34,244 bases of DNA from Clostridia bacterium BRH_c25 (GCA_001515955.1 LOES01000114.1:1-34244); one strand, 5' to 3'. Shown: positions 24,659 to 33,741, counted from the first letter of the stretch. A program made the numbers and translations. Notes: generated by a model from the sequence alone, not told the origin.

Positions 24659-27382
24659 ATGAAGGACAGAGACCTATTTAATAAAGAAGGTGCGCCGGCT
24701 ATTGTAGAAGGGAATAAACCTTTGTTATTAATCAACCCTCAAAGCGCATATATAATTGATCAGGGCAGGGTAGCAGTATTTTTGACAGAGATTAAAGATA
24801 CTAAGGCAGTTGGCAGAAGACATTTCCTGTTTGAATTAAACAAAGATGATAGTATTTTATTTGGTCTAAAACCCATAAGTGCTGAAACGGGCCAGTATGC
24901 TTTGCTGGTTTCAGGCTGGGTTGGAACCAGCTTGCTTGAGCTGGACAAGTCGAAGCTTTTCAGTGCATTAACCGTCGAGAAAGATAATCAAGACATATTT
25001 GTTAAAATAGAGAACTGGATTAAAATTTTATGGAAGAGTATTGAAGGAGCTGATTTTCCCCAGGTGCTTTTGAAAACTGATGAGGCAGAAGCTGTTTCTG
25101 TAAAAATTGATACCAGAGAAGAACACTTGGGATTAGAGGAGTATGGAAGATTTATTCTTGAAGGTGCATTGGAAAAGAATCTTCAAAAACTTCAATCCGA
25201 GAAGACAAGGTTTAAAGAGAAGATAATAAGTGACATTGAGTTTATGGATAATTCAATAAAAAAGCTTGCTAATGTTAATGCGAAAAGCAAGGATATTGTA
25301 TCAGATATAATAACAGACGACCCTCTGCTTACAGCTTGTGGAATAGTTGGAAAAGCTGCAAAAATAATAATCAAGCATCCCCCTAAAGCTGCAGCAGGTA
25401 ATGTAAGCAGGGATCCTTTGGATGATATTGCCAGGGCATCTCAGATAAAGCTTCGCCAGGTAGCCTTGAAGGGCGAATGGTGGACCCAGGATAGCGGGCC
25501 GCTTTTGGCATATATGGAACAGGATAATAGACCGGTGGCCCTGGTTCCTTTTTCTCCTAATAAATATAAGCTGTATGATTCTATAAATAAGACAAATGTG
25601 CTGGTGGACAAGCAGGTTGCTGAGGGGATAAAACCTTTTGCGGTAGCTTTTTATAGACCATTTCCCAATACAAAGATAAGTGCCAGGGATCTGCTTGTAT
25701 TTGGTATGGAAAGCACCTGGAAGCGGGATTTGGTGAATGTGCTGCTTATGGGAGTCCTGGGTGGTCTATTAGGCATGCTGACCCCAGTTGCCATAGGGAT
25801 AGTCTTTGACAGTGTTATTCCGGCAGGAGAACGCACACAATTGTCGCAGATTGGGCTTTTTCTTGTGGCTAGCGCCTTGACTACCATGCTGTTTCAGCTT
25901 ACAAGATCTTTTGCCGTACTGCGTGTAGAAGGAAAAATAGAAGGCTCTGTTCAGGCAGCTGTGTGGGATAGGCTGATAGGCCTGCCGGTACCATTTTTTA
26001 AGAAATACACATCCGGGGAGCTTGCTATGAGGGCAATGGGAATAAGCCAGATACGCCGGGCTCTTTCAGGGGTAACAATAACTACTCTTATCACAAGCAT
26101 TTTTTCTATTTTTCAATTTATTTTATTGTTTTACTACAGCTCAGAGCTGGCCTTGATTGCTGTCGGCCTGGTTGTTTTTGCAATGCTTCTGACTATACTC
26201 TTAGGTTTTATCCAAACAACCGGGGAACGAAAAATGGTTGAGTTTATAGATAGAATTGCGGGGCTGACATTAGAGCTGATAAATGGTGTTAATAAGTTTC
26301 GTGCAGCAGGAGCAGAAAGCAGGGCTTTTCATCTCTGGTCACAGGAATTTGGCAAGGGTGCGGTAATAAATTTAAAAAAAGAAAGGCTTGCCAATTTATT
26401 GACTACCTTCAATTCTGTTTTCCCTGTGTTTAGTGCAATGATTATATTCTTTGTCCTTCAGCATAATAGCGATATAAATCTAAATCCGGGCAAGTTTATC
26501 GCCTTTAATGCGGCATTTGTTGCCTTCTCAGCTACAATGATAGCAATGTCGGAGGCATTATTAACCATTAATAATATTATACCCTTGTATCAAAGATCAA
26601 AGCCAATATTGGAAACCCTTCCTGAGCATGATGAAGCCAAAGGAGATCCTGGAGAGCTTACCGGTGAAATAGAAGTAAGTCATATTTCATTCAGGTATAA
26701 GGAGGATGGTCCTCTTATTCTTAAGGATGTTTCGCTTACTATTAAAAAAGGGGAGTATGTTGCACTGGTAGGACCCTCCGGAAGTGGTAAATCAACACTT
26801 TTTAGAATTCTATTGGGCTTTGAAAAACCTGAAAGCGGTCAAGTGTTTTATAATTCCCAGGATATAAACAGTGTTGATATTAAGGCTGTTCGAAAACAAC
26901 TTGGTGTGGTCCTCCAAAACGGTAGGCTTATGCAGGGGGATATTTATTCTAATATTGTAGGGTCTAATCCTTACTTGAACTTGGGAGATGCAATAGATGC
27001 AAGTAAGGCGGTAGGGCTTTATGATGATATTAGTGAAATGCCCATGGGAATGTATACGGTAGTGAGTGACGGCGGAAGCACCTTGTCTGGGGGACAAAGG
27101 CAGCGCCTTCTTATAGCCAGAGCAATTGTAAATAAGCCAAAGATAGTATTCTTTGATGAGGCAACCAGTGCCTTGGACAATAAAACCCAGGCAATTGTCA
27201 GTGAAAGCCTTGACAACCTAAATGCTACACGGGTGGTTATTGCCCATAGATTAAGTACTATTATAAATTGTCAAAGAGTTATTGTACTTGACCAGGGAAA
27301 GGTTGTTGAGATGGGTACATACGATGAGCTTATGGATATGAAAGGTGTATTTTATGAGCTGGCAAGAAGGCAGCTGGCATAG
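24659..27382 (+). CDS. NHLM-system second ABC transporter (no peptidase)
   Basis: A 907-residue ABC protein of the partner type in NHLM systems. About 340 N-terminal residues of unrecognised, partly beta-rich and partly coiled-coil sequence replace the C39 domain. One stretch (LKGEWWTQDSGPLLAYMEQD) fits the degenerate peptidase-like region of this family. Then come a membrane domain (about 360-640) and an ATPase with GPSGSGKST, LSGGQRQR, IVFFDEATSALD and IAHRLSTI. The start follows AGGAGGTG. It probably forms a heterodimer with the C39 transporter. The genes are 24 bases apart. Confidence 0.93.
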   Translation: MKDRDLFNKEGAPAIVEGNKPLLLINPQSAYIIDQGRVAVFLTEIKDTKAVGRRHFLFELNKDDSILFGLKPISAETGQYALLVSGWVGTSLLELDKSKLFSALTVEKDNQDIFVKIENWIKILWKSIEGADFPQVLLKTDEAEAVSVKIDTREEHLGLEEYGRFILEGALEKNLQKLQSEKTRFKEKIISDIEFMDNSIKKLANVNAKSKDIVSDIITDDPLLTACGIVGKAAKIIIKHPPKAAAGNVSRDPLDDIARASQIKLRQVALKGEWWTQDSGPLLAYMEQDNRPVALVPFSPNKYKLYDSINKTNVLVDKQVAEGIKPFAVAFYRPFPNTKISARDLLVFGMESTWKRDLVNVLLMGVLGGLLGMLTPVAIGIVFDSVIPAGERTQLSQIGLFLVASALTTMLFQLTRSFAVLRVEGKIEGSVQAAVWDRLIGLPVPFFKKYTSGELAMRAMGISQIRRALSGVTITTLITSIFSIFQFILLFYYSSELALIAVGLVVFAMLLTILLGFIQTTGERKMVEFIDRIAGLTLELINGVNKFRAAGAESRAFHLWSQEFGKGAVINLKKERLANLLTTFNSVFPVFSAMIIFFVLQHNSDINLNPGKFIAFNAAFVAFSATMIAMSEALLTINNIIPLYQRSKPILETLPEHDEAKGDPGELTGEIEVSHISFRYKEDGPLILKDVSLTIKKGEYVALVGPSGSGKSTLFRILLGFEKPESGQVFYNSQDINSVDIKAVRKQLGVVLQNGRLMQGDIYSNIVGSNPYLNLGDAIDASKAVGLYDDISEMPMGMYTVVSDGGSTLSGGQRQRLLIARAIVNKPKIVFFDEATSALDNKTQAIVSESLDNLNATRVVIAHRLSTIINCQRVIVLDQGKVVEMGTYDELMDMKGVFYELARRQLA

Positions 27383-27408
27383 CAATGAAAAAAATATAGA
27401 AATTTTAT

Positions 27409-27437
27409 GTAATACTTTTCATGCTTATTCGTATTAC
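27409..27437 (+). promoter_or_regulatory. Inverted repeat upstream of the sigma-factor gene
   Basis: GTAATAC (27409-27415) and GTATTAC (27431-27437) are perfect inverted copies separated by 15 bases in the 83-base gap before the sigma gene. They could be an operator or a weak hairpin. Confidence 0.3.
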
Positions 27438-27465
27438 TGTTTGAGAGGAGGAAATAAGAAACTAT

Positions 27466-28020
27466 ATGGAGCATATAGAGCTTTTAAATGGAGAATCGCT
27501 GTTAGCTGATGCTGATACTTTTGAACAAGTATATGATTATTATTTCCCCCGGGTTTACAACTATATTAGATTTCGAGTAGGAGATCCTCACTTGAGTGAT
27601 GACCTGACAAGCATGGTTTTTGAAAATGCGTTGAAAAAGCTCGGAAGCTATAATTCTGAAAAGGGCAAGTTTGCAGCGTGGTTGTTTTCTATAGCCCATA
27701 ATACCATTGTTGATCATTTCCGTAAAAAGAAAAATAATTTATGTACATATGAAGAAATTGAAAAACTCATAGACACTACATTTAACATAGAGAAGGCTTG
27801 TATAGCCAAGGAATTTAGAGCTTCGCTTTTTAAATCCTTAAGCAGTTTGTCAGAAAGAGAAAGAAATATTATTGGTTTAAAATTCTGGGCTGGTTTAACA
27901 AATCGCAAAATAGCTTCACTAATGGGTCTGAGTGAAACCAATATAGGTGTGATACTATATCGGTCAATTACACGATTGAAAGGTGCTTTGCAGGATCTGG
28001 GGGTAAATACCTATGAGTGA
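27466..28020 (+). CDS. ECF-type sigma-70 family factor
   Basis: A 184-residue sigma factor with only regions 2 and 4. Region 2 includes FEQVYDYYFPRVYNYIRFRV, DDLTSMVFENALKKL and AAWLFSIAHNTIVDHFRKKK. Region 4 includes LSERERNIIGLKFWAGLTNR and the helix-turn-helix IASLMGLSETNIGVILYRSI. The ATG at 27466 is about 14 bases from GAGGAGG, longer than usual. The next gene overlaps by 8 bases and encodes a small partner, as is common for a sigma factor and its regulator. It could direct transcription of the lipid-synthesis genes that follow, or feed back on the export cluster. Confidence 0.93.
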   Translation: MEHIELLNGESLLADADTFEQVYDYYFPRVYNYIRFRVGDPHLSDDLTSMVFENALKKLGSYNSEKGKFAAWLFSIAHNTIVDHFRKKKNNLCTYEEIEKLIDTTFNIEKACIAKEFRASLFKSLSSLSERERNIIGLKFWAGLTNRKIASLMGLSETNIGVILYRSITRLKGALQDLGVNTYE

Positions 28021-28405
28021 AAAATACAAAGTGGAAAGCTTTAATAAAGAACTGGATGCTTTACTTAAAGGTGTTTACAAGGCAGACCAACCTGGCAATG
28101 CAGATGAACTGCAGCTTGTAGAGAAAATTTTGAAAGAGGATTTTAGTGATGAAAGCCAGCTGAAACAAAAAACAAAGAAGCGATTACTGGATAAGATTAA
28201 CGCAAGAAAAAGCGGCAAGCAAGGTCAAGGCTACAGTACGTTTGATGAAGACGAGCTTAGTGAGGAAGAACTGGATTATGCATCCGGAGGTCTTGCAATA
28301 AGAGAAGAAGGTGTCTGCTCAAAATGCGACTGTAAAAGAAGCCGGGTATCGATAAGCACCGCAAAATGCCCGGAATGTGGACACTCTCGTGATGATCATA
28401 TGTAA
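28013..28405 (+). CDS. Sigma-factor partner with embedded GG motif and Cys-rich tail
   Basis: A 130-residue protein in three parts. Residues 1-70 are charged and helical (FNKELDALLKGVYKAD, DFSDESQLKQKTKKRLLDKI), resembling short anti-sigma-like proteins encoded after ECF sigma genes. Residues 78-93 read DEDELSEEELDYASGG, which closely mimics the end of a double-glycine RiPP leader. Residues 94-130 contain five Cys in CSKCDC and CPECGH, which could be a zinc ribbon or a 37-residue modified core. It overlaps the sigma gene by 8 bases. It may therefore be an anti-sigma factor, a RiPP precursor, or a fusion of both that the C39 exporter could cut. The function is not established. Confidence 0.85.
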   Translation: MSEKYKVESFNKELDALLKGVYKADQPGNADELQLVEKILKEDFSDESQLKQKTKKRLLDKINARKSGKQGQGYSTFDEDELSEEELDYASGGLAIREEGVCSKCDCKRSRVSISTAKCPECGHSRDDHM

Positions 28406-28454
28406 TTTAGTTTATAACTGCTGCGGCACTGTTATACAAAGGAAGTGATATTAT

Positions 28455-29198
28455 ATGCTGCTAAGGGGTAAGGTTGCCATAGTTACCGGGGCAACCGGAG
28501 GTATAGGAAAGGCTGTTATTCATAAGCTGTGCCAAGAAGGCGCAAGAGTAATAGGCATATATAGAAGTCAAAATGCTGCAGCAGAAAAATTCCAGGCAGA
28601 ACTGGCTGAGAGTGGTTTTGAGGTATCTTTTTACAAAGGCTCTGTATGTGATGGGATATTTGTTTCCAACACAGTAAAGAGCATTATAGAAAAATACAGC
28701 AGCATAGATGTACTTATTAATAATGCGGGAATTACCAGGGATGCCTTTCTGCCACAAATGCAAAGCAAGGATTGGAAGGATGTCTTTGAGACAAACTTTC
28801 ATGGAACATACATATGTACCAGAGAAGTGCTGCCGCACATGCTTGAAAAAGAGTGCGGACGAGTTGTAAATATTATTTCCATATCAGGGGTTATAGGCAA
28901 AGAAGCACAAACAAATTACTGTGCATCAAAGGGTGCCGTCATTGGACTAACACGTTTGTTATCCAGACAGTATTCTCAAAAAGGCATATATTTCAACTCA
29001 ATAGCACCAGGATTAATTGAAACAGATATGATTGATACTTTGCCGGATAATAAAAAGGCAGATATTATAAATTCAACAAATGTGAGGCGAATGGGTAAAG
29101 CGGAGGAAGTTGCTGGGGCTGTGCTGTTTCTGTGCAGCAGCTTGTCTGATTACTGCAACAATACTATTTTAACAATTGATGGTGGGCTGCTAAGGTAA
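28455..29198 (+). CDS. FabG-like 3-oxoacyl reductase (SDR)
   Basis: A 247-residue short-chain dehydrogenase of the FabG type, reducing beta-keto thioesters with NADPH. The cofactor motif is TGATGGIG (11-18) and NNAG is at 89-92. The catalytic Ser142, Tyr155 and Lys159 (IISIS, NYCASKGA) are present, and the C-terminal IAPGLIETDM and ILTIDGGLLR are standard. AAAGGAAGTGA precedes the ATG. It begins the set of acyl-chain enzymes, whose genes are tightly spaced and all point the same way. Confidence 0.93.
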   Translation: MLLRGKVAIVTGATGGIGKAVIHKLCQEGARVIGIYRSQNAAAEKFQAELAESGFEVSFYKGSVCDGIFVSNTVKSIIEKYSSIDVLINNAGITRDAFLPQMQSKDWKDVFETNFHGTYICTREVLPHMLEKECGRVVNIISISGVIGKEAQTNYCASKGAVIGLTRLLSRQYSQKGIYFNSIAPGLIETDMIDTLPDNKKADIINSTNVRRMGKAEEVAGAVLFLCSSLSDYCNNTILTIDGGLLR

Positions 29199-29249
29199 AA
29201 GAAATATCTTTGGCTTTAGCAATATGGATAGTTAGGAGGGGGATTAGCA

Positions 29250-31514
29250 TTGACCAGTCGAAAAAGGATTGTAGTAACAGGAGTAGGAATATTCTCCTCC
29301 ATGGGACAAGATAAACACCAAGTTCTTAATAATATGATAAGTAATGTAACAGGTATTGGCAGCATTGCTAATTTTCCCACAGATAAGATGTTGAGCAGCT
29401 TGGGAGCAGAGATCAAGGATTATGTCCCGGATCCTGACACAACCAAGTATAATATATGTACTCAATTTGGAATACGAGCGGCTAAAGAAGCACTCAATGA
29501 CAGTGAATTGGATATAACCTCCCAAAATGCTGATAAAATAGCGTTTTGCTTTGGGACATGCAATGGAGGATTAGCAGAGCTTGAAAAAAGAGGAAAGGTA
29601 GAAAATCTGGATTATGATGCTACTATTCACTTTCCATGGTTTCAGCAAGGGGATTGTATTGCAGAGCATTTAGGAATAAAAGGACCGGTAATTTCTAATG
29701 TAACTGCTTGTGTAGCCAGTGGTCACTCCCTGATAGTCGGGTGTGAAATGCTTTCTCAAGGAAAGCTGGAGGCTGTATTGGCAGGAGGCTCTGATACTAT
29801 ATCTGAGTCAGTCTACGCCGGCTTTAACAGCTTGCAAGCATTAAGTCCCCAACCCTGTGCACCTTTTGGAAGTCCTGCAGGATTAAGCTTGGGGGAAGGT
29901 GCGGCATTTATTGTACTGGAGCCTCTGGAAAAAGCTTTAGAAAGAAAAGCATTTATCTATGCTGAAATATGTGGCTTTGGATTAGAACAGGATGCCCATC
30001 ATATAACAGCTCCACATCCAGAGGGAGATGGAATCGCGAGAACTGTTGCGACCGTCCTTAAACAGGCAAAGGTGAGGCCGGAGCAAATTGATTATATAAA
30101 TGTACATGGAACAGGTACAGAAGCAAATGATGCATGTGAGTTGGCAGGATTAAGAAAGGCACTGGGGGATGAGGTATTTTCCAAAATACCTTTGAATTCA
30201 AGCAAAGCATACTTTGGACATACCCTGGGAGCAGCTGCTGTTATTGAAATAGTCAGCACCTTAATTGCTGTCAGGGATGGAAAGCTGCCTGCTACACTGC
30301 ATACTAAGGTTTTGAGGGAAGGCTGCCGGGAAGCAAATCATATTTTAAATAATATGATTGAAGGAAATCCAAAATATTTTCTATGCAATAACTCGGCTTT
30401 CGGGGGACATAACTCTTCAATACTATTTAAAAATTGGCAGGAAGAGCAAGGCGGATTGAAAGAGACATGTAAAACAGAAAAGGATTTTTCGCCTAAAAGG
30501 GTTGGTATATTTGGAATTTCCATGGCGAACCAATTTGGATGCATATCCGGCTCAGAGGATACCGGCTTAGGTAATAAACAGTACATGGACATAGAGAAAG
30601 CCAGGCAGGAGGCAAAAGAGTATATTGGTTCTCTTTATTCAAGGAGAATGAATAATATAACACAGTACTGCATAGCTGCAGCTCATCTATCCATAAAGGA
30701 TGCCAAGCTTGAAATAAATCAGGATAACAATACAGACATTGGCTTAGTGTTCGGCAGCATGTATGGTGCTTTTGACAGATTCAGCAGTTATCTGAAGGGA
30801 ATTTTTGATAATGGGGTATCCCATGCAAGCCCATTATATTTTCCGGATACTTCTATTAATACCATACCCGGACAGGTGGCAATAAAGCTTGGAGTGAAGG
30901 GATATGGAACTGCAATATCTACAGGAGGAAATGAAGGTGCCTTAGCCTCGCTTATTGCGTACCAATTAATAAGGGGTGGCTGCCAGAGCTTTTGCCTTGT
31001 TGGAGCAGGGGATGAAATATGTGACTTTAGTAATGAGGTGAGCAGTGTCTTAGGCTATGATAAAAGCAAATATCCAATAACTGAGGGAAGCTCTTTTGTG
31101 GTCCTGGGAAGCCTTGAAGACGAAGCTGTTATGAATAAAAGATGCTATGGGGAAATTCTAGGCTTTGGCTGTGGATTTGGCAGTGACAGCTATCGTGCTG
31201 CTATAGTCAATGCTCTGGATGAGGCAGGTCTACAAGCCGAGAATATAGACTTTGTATTTTATAATGATGAAGGCTTTAAGGAAAAAGGACTGTATCAGAA
31301 GAATATTTTAGAAAAACTTTTCACTAATAGAAAAATACCTGTTAAGACCTTCAATGATGTATTTGGCTATGCACTTTCTGCAAGCTCTATGTATCATATT
31401 TACCAAGCAGCATTATGGATGTTTAATGAAAAAGAGCTTCATAATGGTTTGATAGTCAGCTCATCCTTGAATGGTGGAAACGTAGCGCTTATTATTTCCA
31501 GGGTTCAGGCGTAA
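29250..31514 (+). CDS. Fused ketosynthase plus chain-length-factor-like protein
   Basis: A 754-residue protein, about twice FabF length, with two ketosynthase folds. The first (1-395) is catalytically intact: Cys154 in VTACVASGHS, His286 in HGTGTEAND, and Lys319 with His324 in SSKAYFGHTLGAA. The second (about 415-754) aligns by pattern but lacks the nucleophile, with TAIST replacing TAC (Ile556), and lacks the HGTGT His. It therefore resembles the KS-beta/chain length factor of type II polyketide synthases, here fused to its KS-alpha. A short linker of about 20 residues joins them. It would extend an acyl chain on an acyl carrier protein. TTG at 29250 follows AGGAGGGGG. The exact pathway is unknown. 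Confidence 0.9.
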   Translation: MTSRKRIVVTGVGIFSSMGQDKHQVLNNMISNVTGIGSIANFPTDKMLSSLGAEIKDYVPDPDTTKYNICTQFGIRAAKEALNDSELDITSQNADKIAFCFGTCNGGLAELEKRGKVENLDYDATIHFPWFQQGDCIAEHLGIKGPVISNVTACVASGHSLIVGCEMLSQGKLEAVLAGGSDTISESVYAGFNSLQALSPQPCAPFGSPAGLSLGEGAAFIVLEPLEKALERKAFIYAEICGFGLEQDAHHITAPHPEGDGIARTVATVLKQAKVRPEQIDYINVHGTGTEANDACELAGLRKALGDEVFSKIPLNSSKAYFGHTLGAAAVIEIVSTLIAVRDGKLPATLHTKVLREGCREANHILNNMIEGNPKYFLCNNSAFGGHNSSILFKNWQEEQGGLKETCKTEKDFSPKRVGIFGISMANQFGCISGSEDTGLGNKQYMDIEKARQEAKEYIGSLYSRRMNNITQYCIAAAHLSIKDAKLEINQDNNTDIGLVFGSMYGAFDRFSSYLKGIFDNGVSHASPLYFPDTSINTIPGQVAIKLGVKGYGTAISTGGNEGALASLIAYQLIRGGCQSFCLVGAGDEICDFSNEVSSVLGYDKSKYPITEGSSFVVLGSLEDEAVMNKRCYGEILGFGCGFGSDSYRAAIVNALDEAGLQAENIDFVFYNDEGFKEKGLYQKNILEKLFTNRKIPVKTFNDVFGYALSASSMYHIYQAALWMFNEKELHNGLIVSSSLNGGNVALIISRVQA

Positions 31515-31526
31515 AGGAGATTAACA

Positions 31527-32273
31527 ATGGAAGCAAAAGGTCAAAAAAAGATATTACTGTCTGAAGCACATCGAAAAGAAAATCTATATGTTGCTGACTA
31601 CCTATTAAAAGAAGGACACCTTTTGGCGCTGCTTTCAAAGGAAAGCCAGATAGTCAACGATTTTATAGAAGGCCTTGATCCGGAACACAGGCATAATTGC
31701 TTTGTCCAGTGTCTGGACCACTATAGGTCAGATAATATGATTGAAGCTGTTGACAGTGCTGCAGATAAATTAAAAGGTCTTGATATTTTAATAAACGGAC
31801 TGCCGGGGGTGGCCAATGAAGCTGTTCTGCTGGAATCGCTGCCGGAAACCTTTGGCAGGGATATAGTCTCCGGTTTTAATGAAGTGTTTCTATTAAATAG
31901 AGAAATTGTACGCCGCATGATAAGAGAAAAAGCAGGAAACATAATGTTTTTATTAATTGATGATGTTCTTGATTTTGCGGATTATCCTGCGAGCCCAGTT
32001 CATAATCATGGAATACTGGCTATGATGAAAAGCATGGCAAAAGAATTGACTCCATTTAATATTAGAGTTAATTCCTTGACCTTTGGTATACATAATCGTG
32101 ATTTTAGTCCTTCCGAAAAACGCGAGATGCGCAGGAAGCTGGAGTTTTGTGCTTTAAAGCCTCCAATACCTATCTGGGAGGATTTACTCCCAGCATTGGA
32201 TGCACTTATATATCCTTCTTTTAGCTGCATAACAGGGCAGAATTATCCTGCCTGTATTGGCACTAGTACTTAA
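31527..32273 (+). CDS. Degenerate short-chain dehydrogenase-like protein
   Basis: A 248-residue protein with SDR-like layout: a helix-strand start, LDILINGLPG at the position of NNAG, and MMKSMAKELTPFNIRVNSLT matching the segment after the catalytic Lys. The key residues are lost: there is no TGxxxGIG nucleotide motif near the N-terminus (LLSEAHRKEN instead), and no Tyr-x-x-x-Lys (VHNHGILAMMK instead). It is probably not an oxidoreductase and may be a structural partner of the intact FabG-like enzyme or of the dehydratase. AAGGAG lies before the ATG, 12 bases after the ketosynthase stop. Confidence 0.85.
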   Translation: MEAKGQKKILLSEAHRKENLYVADYLLKEGHLLALLSKESQIVNDFIEGLDPEHRHNCFVQCLDHYRSDNMIEAVDSAADKLKGLDILINGLPGVANEAVLLESLPETFGRDIVSGFNEVFLLNREIVRRMIREKAGNIMFLLIDDVLDFADYPASPVHNHGILAMMKSMAKELTPFNIRVNSLTFGIHNRDFSPSEKREMRRKLEFCALKPPIPIWEDLLPALDALIYPSFSCITGQNYPACIGTST

Positions 32274-32305
32274 TACAATTATACAATAGAAGGGAAGATT
32301 GCAAA

Positions 32306-32770
32306 ATGGCTCAAGATTTAAAAGCTGAAGAGAGAAATATAATTTATTCTAAAAAGCCTCATGAATTGTTAAAAACGGCACCTCCCTTTTTATTTGTTGA
32401 CAAAGTGCATGAATTTGACAGTGAGGAAAAGATATTGCTGTGCTCAAAGCAGGTTAGCTACAATGAACCTTATCTGGCAGGTCATTTTCCTGGACAACCT
32501 ATAGTACCTGGAGTTTTATTGATTGAGATGGCTGCCCAGGCAAGCGCACTTCTTATGATAGCTCTTAATAATGCAGGCTTGGAAGAGGGTTACCTGGTTC
32601 GCACCAAAGATTTTAGCTTCTATAATACGGCCATGCCCGGCAGTTGCTTGATGATAAAGGTGCAATTACAGGAGCATACCGGCAACTTCCTTACTACAAA
32701 GGCTGCAATAACTTTCCAGGGTGAAAAAAAGAAGGCAGCAAAGGGCGAGGTGGTGTTGTTCCTACGTTGA
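32306..32770 (+). CDS. FabZ-like 3-hydroxyacyl dehydratase (hot-dog fold)
   Basis: A 154-residue hot-dog protein. The active-site motif AGHFPGQPIVPGVLLIEMAAQ contains His60 and Glu74, the FabZ catalytic pair. The N-terminal PPFLFVDKV and the C-terminal strands are also typical. It removes water from 3-hydroxyacyl thioesters, giving an unsaturated chain. No enoyl reductase is encoded nearby, so the product may keep double bonds unless a housekeeping FabI/FabK acts. AGGGAAG precedes the ATG. Its stop overlaps the TTG start of the next gene. Confidence 0.93.
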   Translation: MAQDLKAEERNIIYSKKPHELLKTAPPFLFVDKVHEFDSEEKILLCSKQVSYNEPYLAGHFPGQPIVPGVLLIEMAAQASALLMIALNNAGLEEGYLVRTKDFSFYNTAMPGSCLMIKVQLQEHTGNFLTTKAAITFQGEKKKAAKGEVVLFLR

Positions 32771-33741
32771 CTAAGATTGATCAAAGAATAGGAGCATCTA
32801 GAGTAACCATAGATTTGCCCTTATGGATTGATACCATTAATTGCTTTTTGTTTGAAGGTGAAGATGGTTGGGATATTGTTGATACCGGCATTTATTCACC
32901 TGAAACAATGGAAAAATGGAGAGAAGTCTTTGTTGAGCTTAATATAAATCCTTTGGATATAAGGAAAATAATTATTACTCATGACCATGTAGACCATTTT
33001 GGGGCGGCAGGCGAATTACAGAAGCTGGCCCAAGCACCGGTTAAAATGATACATAAAAATAACACTTTGCTAAACTGGAAGGATTGGTTAAAGGAAATCC
33101 TTCATAAAGATAATGTATTTAATTCTTTTGGCCTTCCGGAAGATCTAAAAAGAAAAGTTATTGGAGAGAAAATTGATCAGTTCCAAAGCTGGGCGCCCAG
33201 CATTCCGGATATAGAGGACCTAAGAGGTGAGGATACAATCCTGCTGGGTCGTGAGCAATATAGTATATTGAGATTTTCAGGTCATAGTGATGAGCAGGTA
33301 TGTTTCTATAATCAGGATATGGAAGTGCTCTTTGCCGGGGATGCTCTGGTTACCCCCAATCATATTAATATGGTTAGTGAGGATCCGGTAAGCTCATACT
33401 TTGAAACACTGAAGGTTCTTCAAGAAATGAAAATTTCATATTTAATCCCCTCTCACGGTAAGCCCTTTTCCAGAGTCGGGATTCGTATAGGACTAATAGC
33501 AGAATACAGAAGACAGCAGCTGTTAGAGCTAGAAGAACATTTGTCACAATTTAATACTGTATATCAAGTATATCTTTTCTTTTTAAACAAAGGAGCATTA
33601 ACTGATTTGTTCTTTGGTGTTACTGAGGTCTATTACTTTTTAGAACGCCTGGTTAAAACCGGACATTTGAAAAGAGAGATTAGAGAAGGTTGCTTGTATT
33701 ATATGAATATGAAAGGAGGTGAAAAAGATGAGATGGACTAA
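32767..33741 (+). CDS. Metallo-beta-lactamase-fold hydrolase
   Basis: A 324-residue MBL-fold protein. The metal ligands are visible as THDHVDHFGA (His72, His74, Asp76, His77), the His in FSGHSDEQ, the Asp in AGDAL and the His in PSHGKPFS. About 80 C-terminal residues form a helical or winged-helix-like extension. Such enzymes hydrolyse thioesters, lactones or phosphoesters; here a thioesterase releasing the acyl chain is a reasonable guess. The TTG start overlaps the dehydratase stop (TTGA), and its 3' end overlaps the precursor gene by 14 bases and contains that gene's ribosome binding site. Confidence 0.9.
   Translation: MTKIDQRIGASRVTIDLPLWIDTINCFLFEGEDGWDIVDTGIYSPETMEKWREVFVELNINPLDIRKIIITHDHVDHFGAAGELQKLAQAPVKMIHKNNTLLNWKDWLKEILHKDNVFNSFGLPEDLKRKVIGEKIDQFQSWAPSIPDIEDLRGEDTILLGREQYSILRFSGHSDEQVCFYNQDMEVLFAGDALVTPNHINMVSEDPVSSYFETLKVLQEMKISYLIPSHGKPFSRVGIRIGLIAEYRRQQLLELEEHLSQFNTVYQVYLFFLNKGALTDLFFGVTEVYYFLERLVKTGHLKREIREGCLYYMNMKGGEKDEMD

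Noticed and set aside
29250..31514. Two separate FabF genes with a missed stop
   Set aside because: The frame is continuous with a linker of about 20 residues and no ribosome binding site or start inside it, and the second half lacks catalytic residues.
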